A stretch of DNA of 7,036 nt from JAAURS01 sp031362245 (GTDB lineage: Bacteria > Cyanobacteriota > Cyanobacteriia > Thermosynechococcales > Thermosynechococcaceae): positions 1 through 7,036 of the forward strand of contig JANLSD010000062.1 of the NCBI GenBank assembly GCA_031362245.1, in the 5' to 3' direction. The notes beneath the pieces were generated by a model. That model was not told where the DNA came from and did not search any database. It worked only from the letters and a program-made list of their open reading frames with translations. The position numbers and the translations under genes are program-made. How positions within the stretch are numbered: position 1 is the first letter of the stretch; each line of letters opens with the position of its first letter. Below are positions 1 to 5,726 of this stretch, one piece after another.

Positions 1-140
1 AAAGGTAAATATTTTAAGGATATATTAACTAGAAGTCCGTGAAGTGCTTGATTTTGCGTAAGAAGATGTTGGAAGTATCGATTTCATTAAAACCCCTGAA
101 AACCTTTTGTATAGGCTCATTTGAGTTTTTGAAGATGTCT

Positions 141-280
141 AATAGGTGGGCTGTTGGTCACAATCGTCGCCTGTAAATCTAGGGGCAAATGCCGCGCCAC
201 CTGAAGCGTCGTCGTGCCCCCATCCAAAATGACAACCTGCCCAGGACGCACGAGCTTTGCAGCGGCACGGGCGATCGCCT
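141..280 (-). pseudogene. Detached 140-bp fragment of the DeoR-family regulator gene
   Basis: This block matches 2293-2432 at 139 of 140 positions in the same orientation; the only difference is G at 264 against A at 2416. It corresponds to about residues 79-125 of the intact regulator, the start of its sugar-phosphate-sensing domain, including the DGGTTT loop. No start codon or DNA-binding domain accompanies it, and the bases on either side (up to 140 and from 281) do not continue the similarity, so it is a dead fragment. Its right edge lies at a HIP1 octamer (271-278) and only 9 bases from the stop of the neighbouring 175-residue gene. The first 140 bases of the window show no supportable gene. 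Confidence 0.93.
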
Positions 281-289
281 TACTGATTC

Positions 290-817
290 TCAGGTGAGAA
301 CCAGCAATTCATTTAACTTATCCTTCAAATCTGGTGATACTGTCAGTGGTTTGTAAACTTCGCCTTCATAGGGATACCAAACATAGCCAGTACTAAAGGG
401 TTGAAATGATGGAGAAGCTCCGCACGCTTGCCAAACCCTCTCGGCCAGCACCAAACCTGGAAAACTGGTTTCAGAGACTTCTGTACTTAGTTCGCTGTAA
501 GTTCTAAATTCATCAACTTCCACTCCCGCCAAGGCGTAACGAAACGTTGGAGCAGATCGCAGCCGCTGATAGAGTATGAGACCCAATTCTGTCATTGAGT
601 AAGCAATGTCTGGCGTATGGATTCCAATTTCACTGAGGTTGTCAGGATAAACCCGGCACCACCAATGTTCTTCAAAATCCTGAAAAATCTCAGTCTGGCA
701 TCGGGACTGCATACCGATTGAAAGTGTCCAAGACAATCCATTAAAGTGTTGAGCAAACTGCTCAGCGGCACTCTGCTCTGAACCACACTCAGCCGATAAA
801 CTAAAGACCCACGTCAT
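290..817 (-). CDS. Acidic 175-aa protein, putative immunity/antitoxin partner of the Tse2-like toxin
   Basis: I do not recognise a named family. The ATG at 815-817 lies one base after the TAG stop of the toxin gene, and an AAGGTGAG Shine-Dalgarno stretch lies within the last codons of the toxin gene, so the two are almost certainly translated together. The protein is soluble, without signal peptide or membrane segment, and strongly acidic: 23 Asp/Glu against 10 Lys/Arg. It is rich in aromatic residues in two places (HWWCRVYP at 51-58 and GYVWYPYEGEVY at 144-155). The gene order of effector first and partner second is that of effector-immunity pairs such as tse2-tsi2, whereas classical toxin-antitoxin operons usually place the antitoxin first. 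It is about twice the length of Tsi2 (roughly 77 residues) and I see no likeness to it. The immunity role is inferred from coupling, charge and order. The stop codon falls 9 bases from the deoR fragment. Confidence 0.8.
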   Translation of the reverse strand: MTWVFSLSAECGSEQSAAEQFAQHFNGLSWTLSIGMQSRCQTEIFQDFEEHWWCRVYPDNLSEIGIHTPDIAYSMTELGLILYQRLRSAPTFRYALAGVEVDEFRTYSELSTEVSETSFPGLVLAERVWQACGASPSFQPFSTGYVWYPYEGEVYKPLTVSPDLKDKLNELLVLT

Positions 818-818
818 C

Positions 819-1265
819 CTAACTCACCTTTTTCCAGTCGTTCTGGGTATTCGCCAATGCAGCCTCGTATCTTTCTAAGAGCATTGAGACTCTTGGCATA
901 ATGCTAACGTGAGTAGCACTGTCTTGAACAGCTTCCAGATCACCACCAATTTGACTATCCTCAATCTGCCATAGTGGGTCTTTGCCCAAGCCACCAAAAG
1001 CGGCAGGTTTGCGAAATGCAGGCAAGCTTTCAATTGAGAGAGCTGTAGACATCCCTCTTGTGCTTCTCATCGCTACAACGACCAGTTCACCTGTAGATTC
1101 TCGTGCTGCTTCGGATCGCAGATAGCCTTGGTCGTCCAAACAATTTCTAGGCATTTTGACCACATCGACATCAATACCAGGTCTGATTCCCAAGAGTCGG
1201 GCACTACGCCCCACTTTGGGTTTACCATTTTCTTGAACCATCCCTCGATAATAAAGTTTTGTCAC
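819..1265 (-). CDS. Tse2-like ADP-ribosyltransferase toxin
   Basis: The 148-residue protein resembles the Tse2 ADP-ribosyltransferase-toxin family, known from the Pseudomonas aeruginosa type VI effector Tse2, which stops growth from within the cytoplasm. Features seen: YYRG at 5-8 followed by VGRSARLLGIRPG at 18-30; a glycine/serine loop RGMST at 70-74 (Tse2 has a comparable GGTS stretch that is important for toxicity); LPAFRKP at 81-87; GGLGKDPLWQIE at 91-102; and DSATHVSIMP at 115-124, close to the ATHYTIMP segment of Tse2, then M128 and W144. Length is that of a lone toxic domain; there is no PAAR, Rhs or other delivery region. The start is GTG: an in-frame TAA directly precedes it, and the next ATG (residue 9) would remove the conserved YYRG. 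The Shine-Dalgarno is weak (AGG, 4 bases away), which fits a toxin kept at low level. The family call is from remembered motifs, not an alignment. Confidence 0.82.
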   Translation of the reverse strand: MTKLYYRGMVQENGKPKVGRSARLLGIRPGIDVDVVKMPRNCLDDQGYLRSEAARESTGELVVVAMRSTRGMSTALSIESLPAFRKPAAFGGLGKDPLWQIEDSQIGGDLEAVQDSATHVSIMPRVSMLLERYEAALANTQNDWKKVS

Positions 1266-1312
1266 TTAACCTGGATGAATAACTCAGTGTCAAGAGCATA
1301 GACCCAAAATCT

Positions 1313-1326
1313 CCCAATTTATTGGG
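1313..1326. repeat. Short inverted repeat upstream of the toxin gene
   Basis: CCCAAT and ATTGGG arms with a TT centre form a 14-bp near-perfect palindrome, 48 bp upstream of the toxin start codon. Position fits an operator for autoregulation of the toxin pair, but no convincing promoter hexamer pair overlaps it and a 6-bp arm can occur by chance. Confidence 0.3.
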
Positions 1327-1377
1327 CAACTTCACTTTCAACTAAATAAACCCATTTTCAGATATCTAGAGTTCGGG

Positions 1378-1431
1378 CTAGAAGATACTCTGATAGGCTG
1401 GTGCGATCGCGGCTTCAAGTTTTGGTGTCAT
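1378..1431 (-). CDS. 17-codon mini-ORF with strong ribosome binding site
   Basis: The ORF reads MTPKLEAAIAPAYQSIF and ends in TAG. It has one of the best Shine-Dalgarno sequences in the window, GGGAGG at 1439-1444, seven bases from the ATG. A TATAGT box lies further upstream (minus strand, 1484-1489) without a good -35 partner. Two readings are possible. It may be the truncated start of a small cyanobacterial protein, since an MTPxLEAAI opening followed by a longer helical body is a pattern I associate with small putative antitoxins in this phylum. Alternatively it is a leader peptide ahead of the toxin gene, which starts 112 bases further along the same strand. A HIP1 octamer falls inside it. 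Nothing proves translation. Confidence 0.3.
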   Translation of the reverse strand: MTPKLEAAIAPAYQSIF

Positions 1432-1534
1432 GGGTTAGCCTCCCGAATGCACACCTCTATGGTACGTGAATTAGGGGGCGAACACTATAGTTTGAAAGTA
1501 CTTGGCAAAAGACATGGAACTGTTTATTGAATTG

Positions 1535-1819
1535 TTAGCTGTTGCTAGCGCCATAGAGTTGTTTCATCTGTTGAATCCACACCTTGAGTGCATTTTTAGC
1601 TGCTATCGAATTCGACTCGAAGCCTTCCGCTTCAGAATAGCCCTCAATTTCAATGTCGTACTCGTGCTTGCGAAGTTCCATCTGGACACTATAGGGCACT
1701 CCCTCAAGAGCTTCAATGCTTCTTTTTAAGAACTTAACAAACTCAGTACGAGACATTGCGTCTTGATCATATGTAACAAAAGCCTTTTCTAAACGTTCCA
1801 GTACGGACAAGTTTGACAT
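1535..1819 (-). CDS. Conserved-looking hypothetical protein, 94 aa
   Basis: I do not recognise the family. The protein is small, soluble and charged, with no signal peptide or membrane segment. Residues 3-40 look helical and contain LERLEKAF and EFVKFLKRSIEALEG. A short stretch with alternating pattern follows, HEYDIEIEGYSEAEGF at 52-67, then a basic helix AAKNALKVWIQQMKQLY at 73-89. The ATG has a GGAAA sequence seven bases upstream. It lies 80 bases after the stop of the deoR-type gene on the same strand, so it could be the second gene of that transcript, or have its own promoter in the gap. It is inside the segment bounded by the 140-bp direct repeats. The size and neighbourhood would allow an antitoxin or immunity role, but no motif shows this. 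Confidence 0.7.
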   Translation of the reverse strand: MSNLSVLERLEKAFVTYDQDAMSRTEFVKFLKRSIEALEGVPYSVQMELRKHEYDIEIEGYSEAEGFESNSIAAKNALKVWIQQMKQLYGASNS

Positions 1820-1899
1820 TCTAAATTTCCAAAAAACTATTTAACCTGCGCGTCGCAAAATTACGGGAGAGAGCGGATGCTTAATCTCAAACCGATCGC

Positions 1900-2667
1900 T
1901 CAAACCGCCTCATCCCGAATAATCGTAATATCCAAATTCTTGTACGCCACCAGCATCTCATGGGGCACCGTCGCAGCCGTCACCAGATAGGTCAGTGCTT
2001 GAATCGACTCCACCACATAGGTTGCCGCCGTATCCAACTTCTGTGCCGTCACTAACCCAACTACTTCTGCCGCCCCCTGAATCATCGCCCGCTTCACATG
2101 GGCCTCATCTAAATTCGTCACACTAATCCCCACCTCAGGATGGACACTGCACACCCCTAATAGACACAAATCCGCACGAATCATCCGCAACGACTCGATC
2201 GCCTCTGCCCCGACATTCACTAATGCCTTTTTATAGAGCCGTCCGCCCAACATCACCACCTCAATTAAGGGATGCTCTGCTAATGCCAATGCAATAGGTG
2301 GGCTGTTGGTCACAATCGTCGCCTGTAAATCTAGGGGCAAATGCCGCGCCACCTGAAGCGTCGTCGTGCCCCCATCCAAAATGACAACCTGCCCAGGACG
2401 CACGAGCTTTGCAGCAGCACGGGCGATCGCCTCTTTTTCCTTGGGTGCCTGTTTCTGGCGATCGGCATAGCTGGCCGTGACCGGAGACTTCAGCAACGCC
2501 CCACCGTGAACCCGCTGCAATAGACCCGACTCCGCCAATTCCCGCAGATCGCGACGGATTGTATCTTCAGACACCTTGAGATCTACACTTAGCTCAGAAG
2601 ACAACACCTTTTTGTCCTTGTGCAGGATTTCTAAGATAAATTGTCGCCGCTCCGCCGTCAACATCAT
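1900..2667 (-). CDS. DeoR-family transcriptional regulator
   Basis: This is a full-length (255 aa) DeoR/GlpR-type regulator, a family that usually represses sugar or polyol genes and is released by a sugar phosphate. The N-terminal winged helix-turn-helix spans about 5-60, with the signature VSEDTIRRDLREL (32-44) and then GLLQRVHGGA (48-57). The C-terminal sensor domain (about 75-235) has the phosphate-binding loop DGGTTT (98-103), VTNSPP (119-124), GGRLY (141-145) and NLDEAHVKRAMI (185-196). The segment usually reading D(S/H)SKFG is here TAQKLD (207-212), so ligand contacts may differ. Two adjacent ATG codons (2665-2667, 2662-2664) follow an AGGAAAA ribosome binding site. It is divergent from the transketolase gene, and the twin 16-bp repeats between them are its probable operator, implying control of the enzyme and of itself. 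Residues 79-125 are the source (or sister) of the fragment at 141-280. Confidence 0.95.
   Translation of the reverse strand: MMLTAERRQFILEILHKDKKVLSSELSVDLKVSEDTIRRDLRELAESGLLQRVHGGALLKSPVTASYADRQKQAPKEKEAIARAAAKLVRPGQVVILDGGTTTLQVARHLPLDLQATIVTNSPPIALALAEHPLIEVVMLGGRLYKKALVNVGAEAIESLRMIRADLCLLGVCSVHPEVGISVTNLDEAHVKRAMIQGAAEVVGLVTAQKLDTAATYVVESIQALTYLVTAATVPHEMLVAYKNLDITIIRDEAV
2293..2432 (-). repeat. 140-bp direct repeat, copy inside the intact regulator gene
   Basis: Same 140 bases as 141-280 with one mismatch (2416). The two copies lie 2152 bp apart in direct orientation. They bracket the toxin pair, the mini-ORF, the 94-aa gene and the 3' half of the regulator gene. The right edge again falls at a HIP1 octamer (2423-2430) plus two bases. 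Confidence 0.95.
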
Positions 2668-2689
2668 GGGGTTTTCCTAGTGGGTTTCC

Positions 2690-2725
2690 TGAAAGTGCGT
2701 GTTTGATCTTGAAAGTGCGCGTTTG
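2690..2725. promoter_or_regulatory. Twin 16-bp direct repeats, probable DeoR-type operator
   Basis: TGAAAGTGCGTGTTTG (2690-2705) is repeated as TGAAAGTGCGCGTTTG (2710-2725) with 15 of 16 bases identical and a period of exactly 20 bp, close to two helical turns, so both sites face the same side of the DNA. Tandem direct repeats rich in GAAA/TTTG are typical of operators of the DeoR/GlpR family. The second repeat contains most of the -35 box of the transketolase promoter, and both repeats lie between the regulator start codon and the spacer centre, so binding could repress both genes. Confidence 0.6.
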
Positions 2726-2737
2726 TGAGTTTATACT
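2709..2737 (+). promoter_or_regulatory. Sigma-70 type promoter of the transketolase gene
   Basis: A -35 box TTGAAA (2709-2714) and a -10 box TATACT (2732-2737) are separated by 17 bp, each matching consensus at 5 of 6 positions. Transcription would start near 2744, leaving about 88 untranslated bases. The -35 box overlaps the second operator repeat. On the opposite strand the same spot reads TATAAA, which could serve as the -10 of the regulator gene, though no good -35 partner is seen. Confidence 0.6.
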
Positions 2738-2831
2738 CATGAATGTACTCATTATTGCCCATCAAATCCGTATTTTCAATTGCAAACCAGCACAATCGTG
2801 CAGCTATTTATCATTTCTTTGAGAAAAACCG

Positions 2832-4742
2832 ATGAATCCTACTCTTCCTTTTCCAATCAACCTTGGCGCTTACCAAAAACTTAGCCTCGATGCCTCTAAG
2901 CCCACCCTCACTGATGAACAGCGCTCCATCCTGAAGGCCAATATCGAATTGTGCCGAGATGCGATCGTGTTCTTCACCGCCACAGGTGCAGCCCGAGGCG
3001 TGGGCGGACACACAGGCGGCCCTTACGATACCGTCCCCGAAGTCATGATTTTGGACGCGCTTTTCCGTGGCAGTTCAGAGCAGTATGTGCCCATTTTCTT
3101 TGACGAAGCCGGACATCGCGTCGCCACCCAGTACCTGATGGCAGCTCTCCACGGCGACCTTCCCGTCGAAAAACTCGCCCATTATCGTGAAGCCCACTCC
3201 CACCTCCCCGGACACCCAGAAGTCAACTTCACCCCTGGCGTCAAGTTTAGTTCCGGTCGCCTCGGTCACATGTGGCCCTACGTGAACGGCGTGGCGATCG
3301 CAAACCCTGGCAAAACCGTCTTCTGTCTCGGCTCCGATGGCTCCCAACAAGAAGGGAATGATGCCGAAGCTGCACGGCTGGCAGTCGCCCAACACATCAA
3401 CGTCAAGCTGATCATTGACGACAACGACGTTACCATTGCCGGACATCCTTCCAACTATCTCCCTGGCTATACCGTCGCCAAAACCCTCGCAGGCCAAGGC
3501 GTTAAAGTTCTCGAAGGCAATGGCGAAGACTTAGACGATCTCTACCGTCGCATCTGCGAAGCCGTGAACACCCCTGGCCCTGTGGCGGTCATCAACCAAC
3601 GCCCCATGTCCGTCGGCATTGAAGGACTCGAAGGTACCACCCACGGTCATGATGTGATTTCGGTGAAATTGGCGATCGCCTACTTAGAAAAGCGCGGCCT
3701 GACCGATGCCGTAAACTACCTCAAGGCTATTGAAGCCCCCAAAAATCCTTACACCTACGTCGGTTCGGGGAGTACCTGGGATTCCAATCGCAACGTCTTT
3801 GGAGATGCCGTCGTATCCGTGCTGGGTGGCATGAGCGAAGGCGATCGCAAAGCCAATGTCTTGGTGATTGATAGTGACTTGGAAGGGTCTTGCGGATTGA
3901 AAAAAATCCACGATGCGCACCCAGAAGTCTTTATTCATTCCGGCATCATGGAACGGGGCAATATCTCCGCCGCCGCTGGGTTTGGGATGCAGGCTGGGAA
4001 GCAAGGTATTTTTGCAACTTTCGCTGCCTTCCTGGAAATGTGTATTTCTGAAATCACAATGGCACGGTTGAACTACTCCAACCTGCTCTGCCACTTCTCC
4101 CACTCCGGCATTGATGATATGGCAGATAATACTTGCCACTTCGGCATCAATAACTTTTTTGCAGATAACGGATTGGATGACGGCTACGCAACGCAACTGT
4201 ACTTCCCTGCGGATGCATCGCAGATGAAGGCTTGCGTTAAAGCTGTCTTCAACGATCCTGGTTTGCGGTTTATTTTCTCTACTCGCTCCAAAACACCCAA
4301 CATTCTGGGCGCGAACGGTAGCGATCTTTATGGTGGTGACTATACTTTTGTCCCTGGCAAAGATGAAGTGGTCAGAGAAGGTACCGCAGGTTATATCGTC
4401 AGCTTTGGCGATGCCCTCTATCGCGCTGCCGATGCTGTAGAACGCCTCAATCAACAAGGGATTAACGTGGGCCTAATCAACAAACCCACGTTGAATGTGA
4501 TTGATGAAGCAATGATGGCAAAAATCGGTGCTTCCCCCTTTGTTCTGGTTGTTGAAGCGTTCAATCGCCGGACTGGATTGGGCAGTCGGTTTGGTTCTTG
4601 GTTGCTGGAGCGGGGGTTAACGCCTAAGTTTGCGCATCTTGGTACCCATAAAGAAGGCTGCGGCGGTCTGTGGGAACAGTACCCCCATCAAGGATTAGAT
4701 CCAGATAGCATTTTGGCTAAGGTCAAGGAATTGGTGAAATAA
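2832..4742 (+). CDS. Transketolase-family thiamine-diphosphate enzyme, 636 aa
   Basis: Both halves of a transketolase are present: thiamine-diphosphate domain (about 35-280), pyrimidine domain (about 315-490) and C-terminal domain (about 510-630). By motif position I match the E. coli catalytic set: H60 (H26), H95 (H66), H128 in PGHPE (H100), D169 (D155) and N198 (N185) for Mg-cofactor binding, H271 or H273 (H261), catalytic E374 (E411), H424, D432 and H436 (H461, D469, H473), and the phosphate contacts R320, S353 and R485 (R358, S385, R520). It is therefore likely active on sugar phosphates, moving two-carbon units. Many surrounding motifs differ from housekeeping transketolase: GGHTGG for SGHPG, DEAGH for SNGHG, GRLGHM for GPLGQG. 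It is probably a second, regulated transketolase or related ketolase, not the Calvin-cycle enzyme. The ATG has only a weak GAGA eight bases upstream. A divergent DeoR regulator and an overlapping operator point to sugar-phosphate control; donor and acceptor sugars cannot be read from sequence. Confidence 0.95.
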   Translation: MNPTLPFPINLGAYQKLSLDASKPTLTDEQRSILKANIELCRDAIVFFTATGAARGVGGHTGGPYDTVPEVMILDALFRGSSEQYVPIFFDEAGHRVATQYLMAALHGDLPVEKLAHYREAHSHLPGHPEVNFTPGVKFSSGRLGHMWPYVNGVAIANPGKTVFCLGSDGSQQEGNDAEAARLAVAQHINVKLIIDDNDVTIAGHPSNYLPGYTVAKTLAGQGVKVLEGNGEDLDDLYRRICEAVNTPGPVAVINQRPMSVGIEGLEGTTHGHDVISVKLAIAYLEKRGLTDAVNYLKAIEAPKNPYTYVGSGSTWDSNRNVFGDAVVSVLGGMSEGDRKANVLVIDSDLEGSCGLKKIHDAHPEVFIHSGIMERGNISAAAGFGMQAGKQGIFATFAAFLEMCISEITMARLNYSNLLCHFSHSGIDDMADNTCHFGINNFFADNGLDDGYATQLYFPADASQMKACVKAVFNDPGLRFIFSTRSKTPNILGANGSDLYGGDYTFVPGKDEVVREGTAGYIVSFGDALYRAADAVERLNQQGINVGLINKPTLNVIDEAMMAKIGASPFVLVVEAFNRRTGLGSRFGSWLLERGLTPKFAHLGTHKEGCGGLWEQYPHQGLDPDSILAKVKELVK

Positions 4743-4826
4743 CCAGGCGAGAGTATTTACTGTGTTTGTGAGACAAAATTCTTGCAAGCAAATTGGAGAG
4801 TAGACTAAAAATACTTGATATTCCGA

Positions 4827-4862
4827 GCAAAAGGGCCAGTCATTCCTGACTGGCCCTTTTGC
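4827..4862. terminator. Bidirectional intrinsic terminator
   Basis: A perfect 16-bp stem, GCAAAAGGGCCAGTCA paired with TGACTGGCCCTTTTGC, closes a TTCC tetraloop. The GC-rich core is flanked by AAAA on the left and TTTT on the right, so it gives a U-run in either direction. It sits 84 bases after the transketolase stop and 56 bases beyond the stop of the convergent PIN toxin gene, which suits termination of both transcripts. Confidence 0.9.
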
Positions 4863-4918
4863 TAATTCGGTTATTGTGGCTAGGCCATATTTTAGACTTA
4901 ACCGGTCAGGTGAGGTAA

Positions 4919-5332
4919 TTAGTCCCTTAACAAGGCTCGAAATCCTGCCTGCTGAAAATAGGCATCGGTAGTCAGTGCGTCAGTAATTCCTCGATCCTGC
5001 ATCACGATAAATGATATACAGTCCACTAAACCCCATTCCTTGTCTTCTCGTTGCTTAAACAAAGTGAAGGCTAATTTGTAAAGGCTATTGGTTAATAAAA
5101 CGACTTCGATACTGGGATCAGTTTCGAGAGATTCTAAAAGTTGGATTGCCGCTGCTCTGTATTTTTGCTTAGAAAGCGAATTACCTATTTCCAGTAAGAT
5201 CGCCTGAGTTGTGACCAAACGGGTTCTGTTAGTCTCAATTTGATTGGCAAGTTTAACAGCCCGTATATGATTTTGATCGGTAACAGAAGATAAGGCGATC
5301 GCAAACGAAGTATCTAAAAAAACTTCAGTCAT
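4919..5332 (-). CDS. PIN-domain ribonuclease toxin (VapC-like)
   Basis: The 137-residue PIN-domain protein is predicted to be a Mg-dependent RNase that acts as the toxin of a type II pair. The acidic active-site positions are visible: D7 in VFLDTSFAIAL, E48 in LLEIGN, D104 in WGLVDCISF and D123 in LTTDAYF. I place the start at ATG 5330-5332, because the PIN strand begins right after it and it overlaps the antitoxin stop by 8 bp (ATGACTGA). The longer frame back to 5392 adds 20 residues inside the antitoxin gene that do not belong to the fold. Translation is probably coupled to the antitoxin. The gene runs toward the hairpin at 4827-4862. No key residue is missing, so it should be functional; the RNA target is unknown. 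Confidence 0.9.
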   Translation of the reverse strand: MTEVFLDTSFAIALSSVTDQNHIRAVKLANQIETNRTRLVTTQAILLEIGNSLSKQKYRAAAIQLLESLETDPSIEVVLLTNSLYKLAFTLFKQREDKEWGLVDCISFIVMQDRGITDALTTDAYFQQAGFRALLRD

Positions 5333-5564
5333 TGTTAGACAAAGGTTCCGCATATAAATATTGGTCAATTTTCTCTGACCAATCTGGTTCACCCTTTAAT
5401 TTTAAAGACTGAGCAGTTTTAAGGAACGTTTTAGGTGGTTTAACTTCATTGGGCAAGACACTTTCAACGATAATCCGCACCCTCGTACCTACAGCTAGGT
5501 TTAAGGGAACTTCTGGTTGAAGGGCTGTCCCATCAAATACGGCTTCGAGTTCTTGAAACATCAT
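5325..5564 (-). CDS. AF2212-like (DUF104) antitoxin
   Basis: The 79-residue protein begins with the compact beta fold of AF2212-like antitoxins: AVFDGTALQPEVPLNLAVGTRVRIIVE at 8-34 has the usual pattern of a short strand, G-A-L-x-P, a P-L-x-L turn and G-T-x-V-x-I. The C-terminal tail (about 40-79: KTFLKTAQSLKLKG, then DWSEKIDQYLY) is the part expected to wrap around and inhibit the PIN toxin encoded next, with which it overlaps by 8 bp. Two ATG codons stand in tandem (5562-5564 and 5559-5561); the ribosome binding site is poor (AAAGA), and either start is possible. A TATACT box inside an inverted repeat lies just upstream, consistent with autoregulation. Confidence 0.88.
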   Translation of the reverse strand: MMFQELEAVFDGTALQPEVPLNLAVGTRVRIIVESVLPNEVKPPKTFLKTAQSLKLKGEPDWSEKIDQYLYAEPLSNND

Positions 5565-5572
5565 TCTTTAAG

Positions 5573-5598
5573 GGCTATGAGCTATTTTCAGTATAGCC
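5573..5598 (-). promoter_or_regulatory. Promoter -10 and inverted repeat ahead of the antitoxin-toxin pair
   Basis: On the minus strand TATACT (5590-5595) is a good -10 box; the -35 region is weak. Arms GGCTAT (5573-5578) and ATAGCC (5593-5598) form an inverted repeat with centres 20 bp apart that overlaps the -10 box and expected start site. This is the geometry of a self-repressed toxin-antitoxin operator. Confidence 0.4.
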
Positions 5599-5726
5599 TG
5601 ACCTTTACTATTAGCCAGGAAGAACAGTAACAACCCTAATGATGGTGGGCAGTGTCTACTCCATGAAAAGTTACGAGTCGAGAAGCCTAATGGCCTGGAG
5701 TTCACCGTATGGCGACTCACTTTGCA

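Noticed and set aside
1..42. Plus-strand frame ending TGA at 40-42 that might be the tail of a gene to the left
   Set aside because: Only 13 codons are visible with no motif, so it cannot be told from chance.
1502..1729. Plus-strand 75-codon frame over the 94-aa gene
   Set aside because: Shadow of the minus-strand gene, which has the better start and charge pattern.
3075..4457. Two long minus-strand open frames opposite the transketolase (140 and 257 codons)
   Set aside because: They are antisense to a gene with a complete catalytic set and show no recognisable domain.
5333..5392. Longer 157-residue reading of the PIN toxin
   Set aside because: The extra 20 residues lie within the antitoxin coding sequence and precede the first strand of the PIN fold; the ATG at 5330-5332 with the 8-bp overlap is the natural start.
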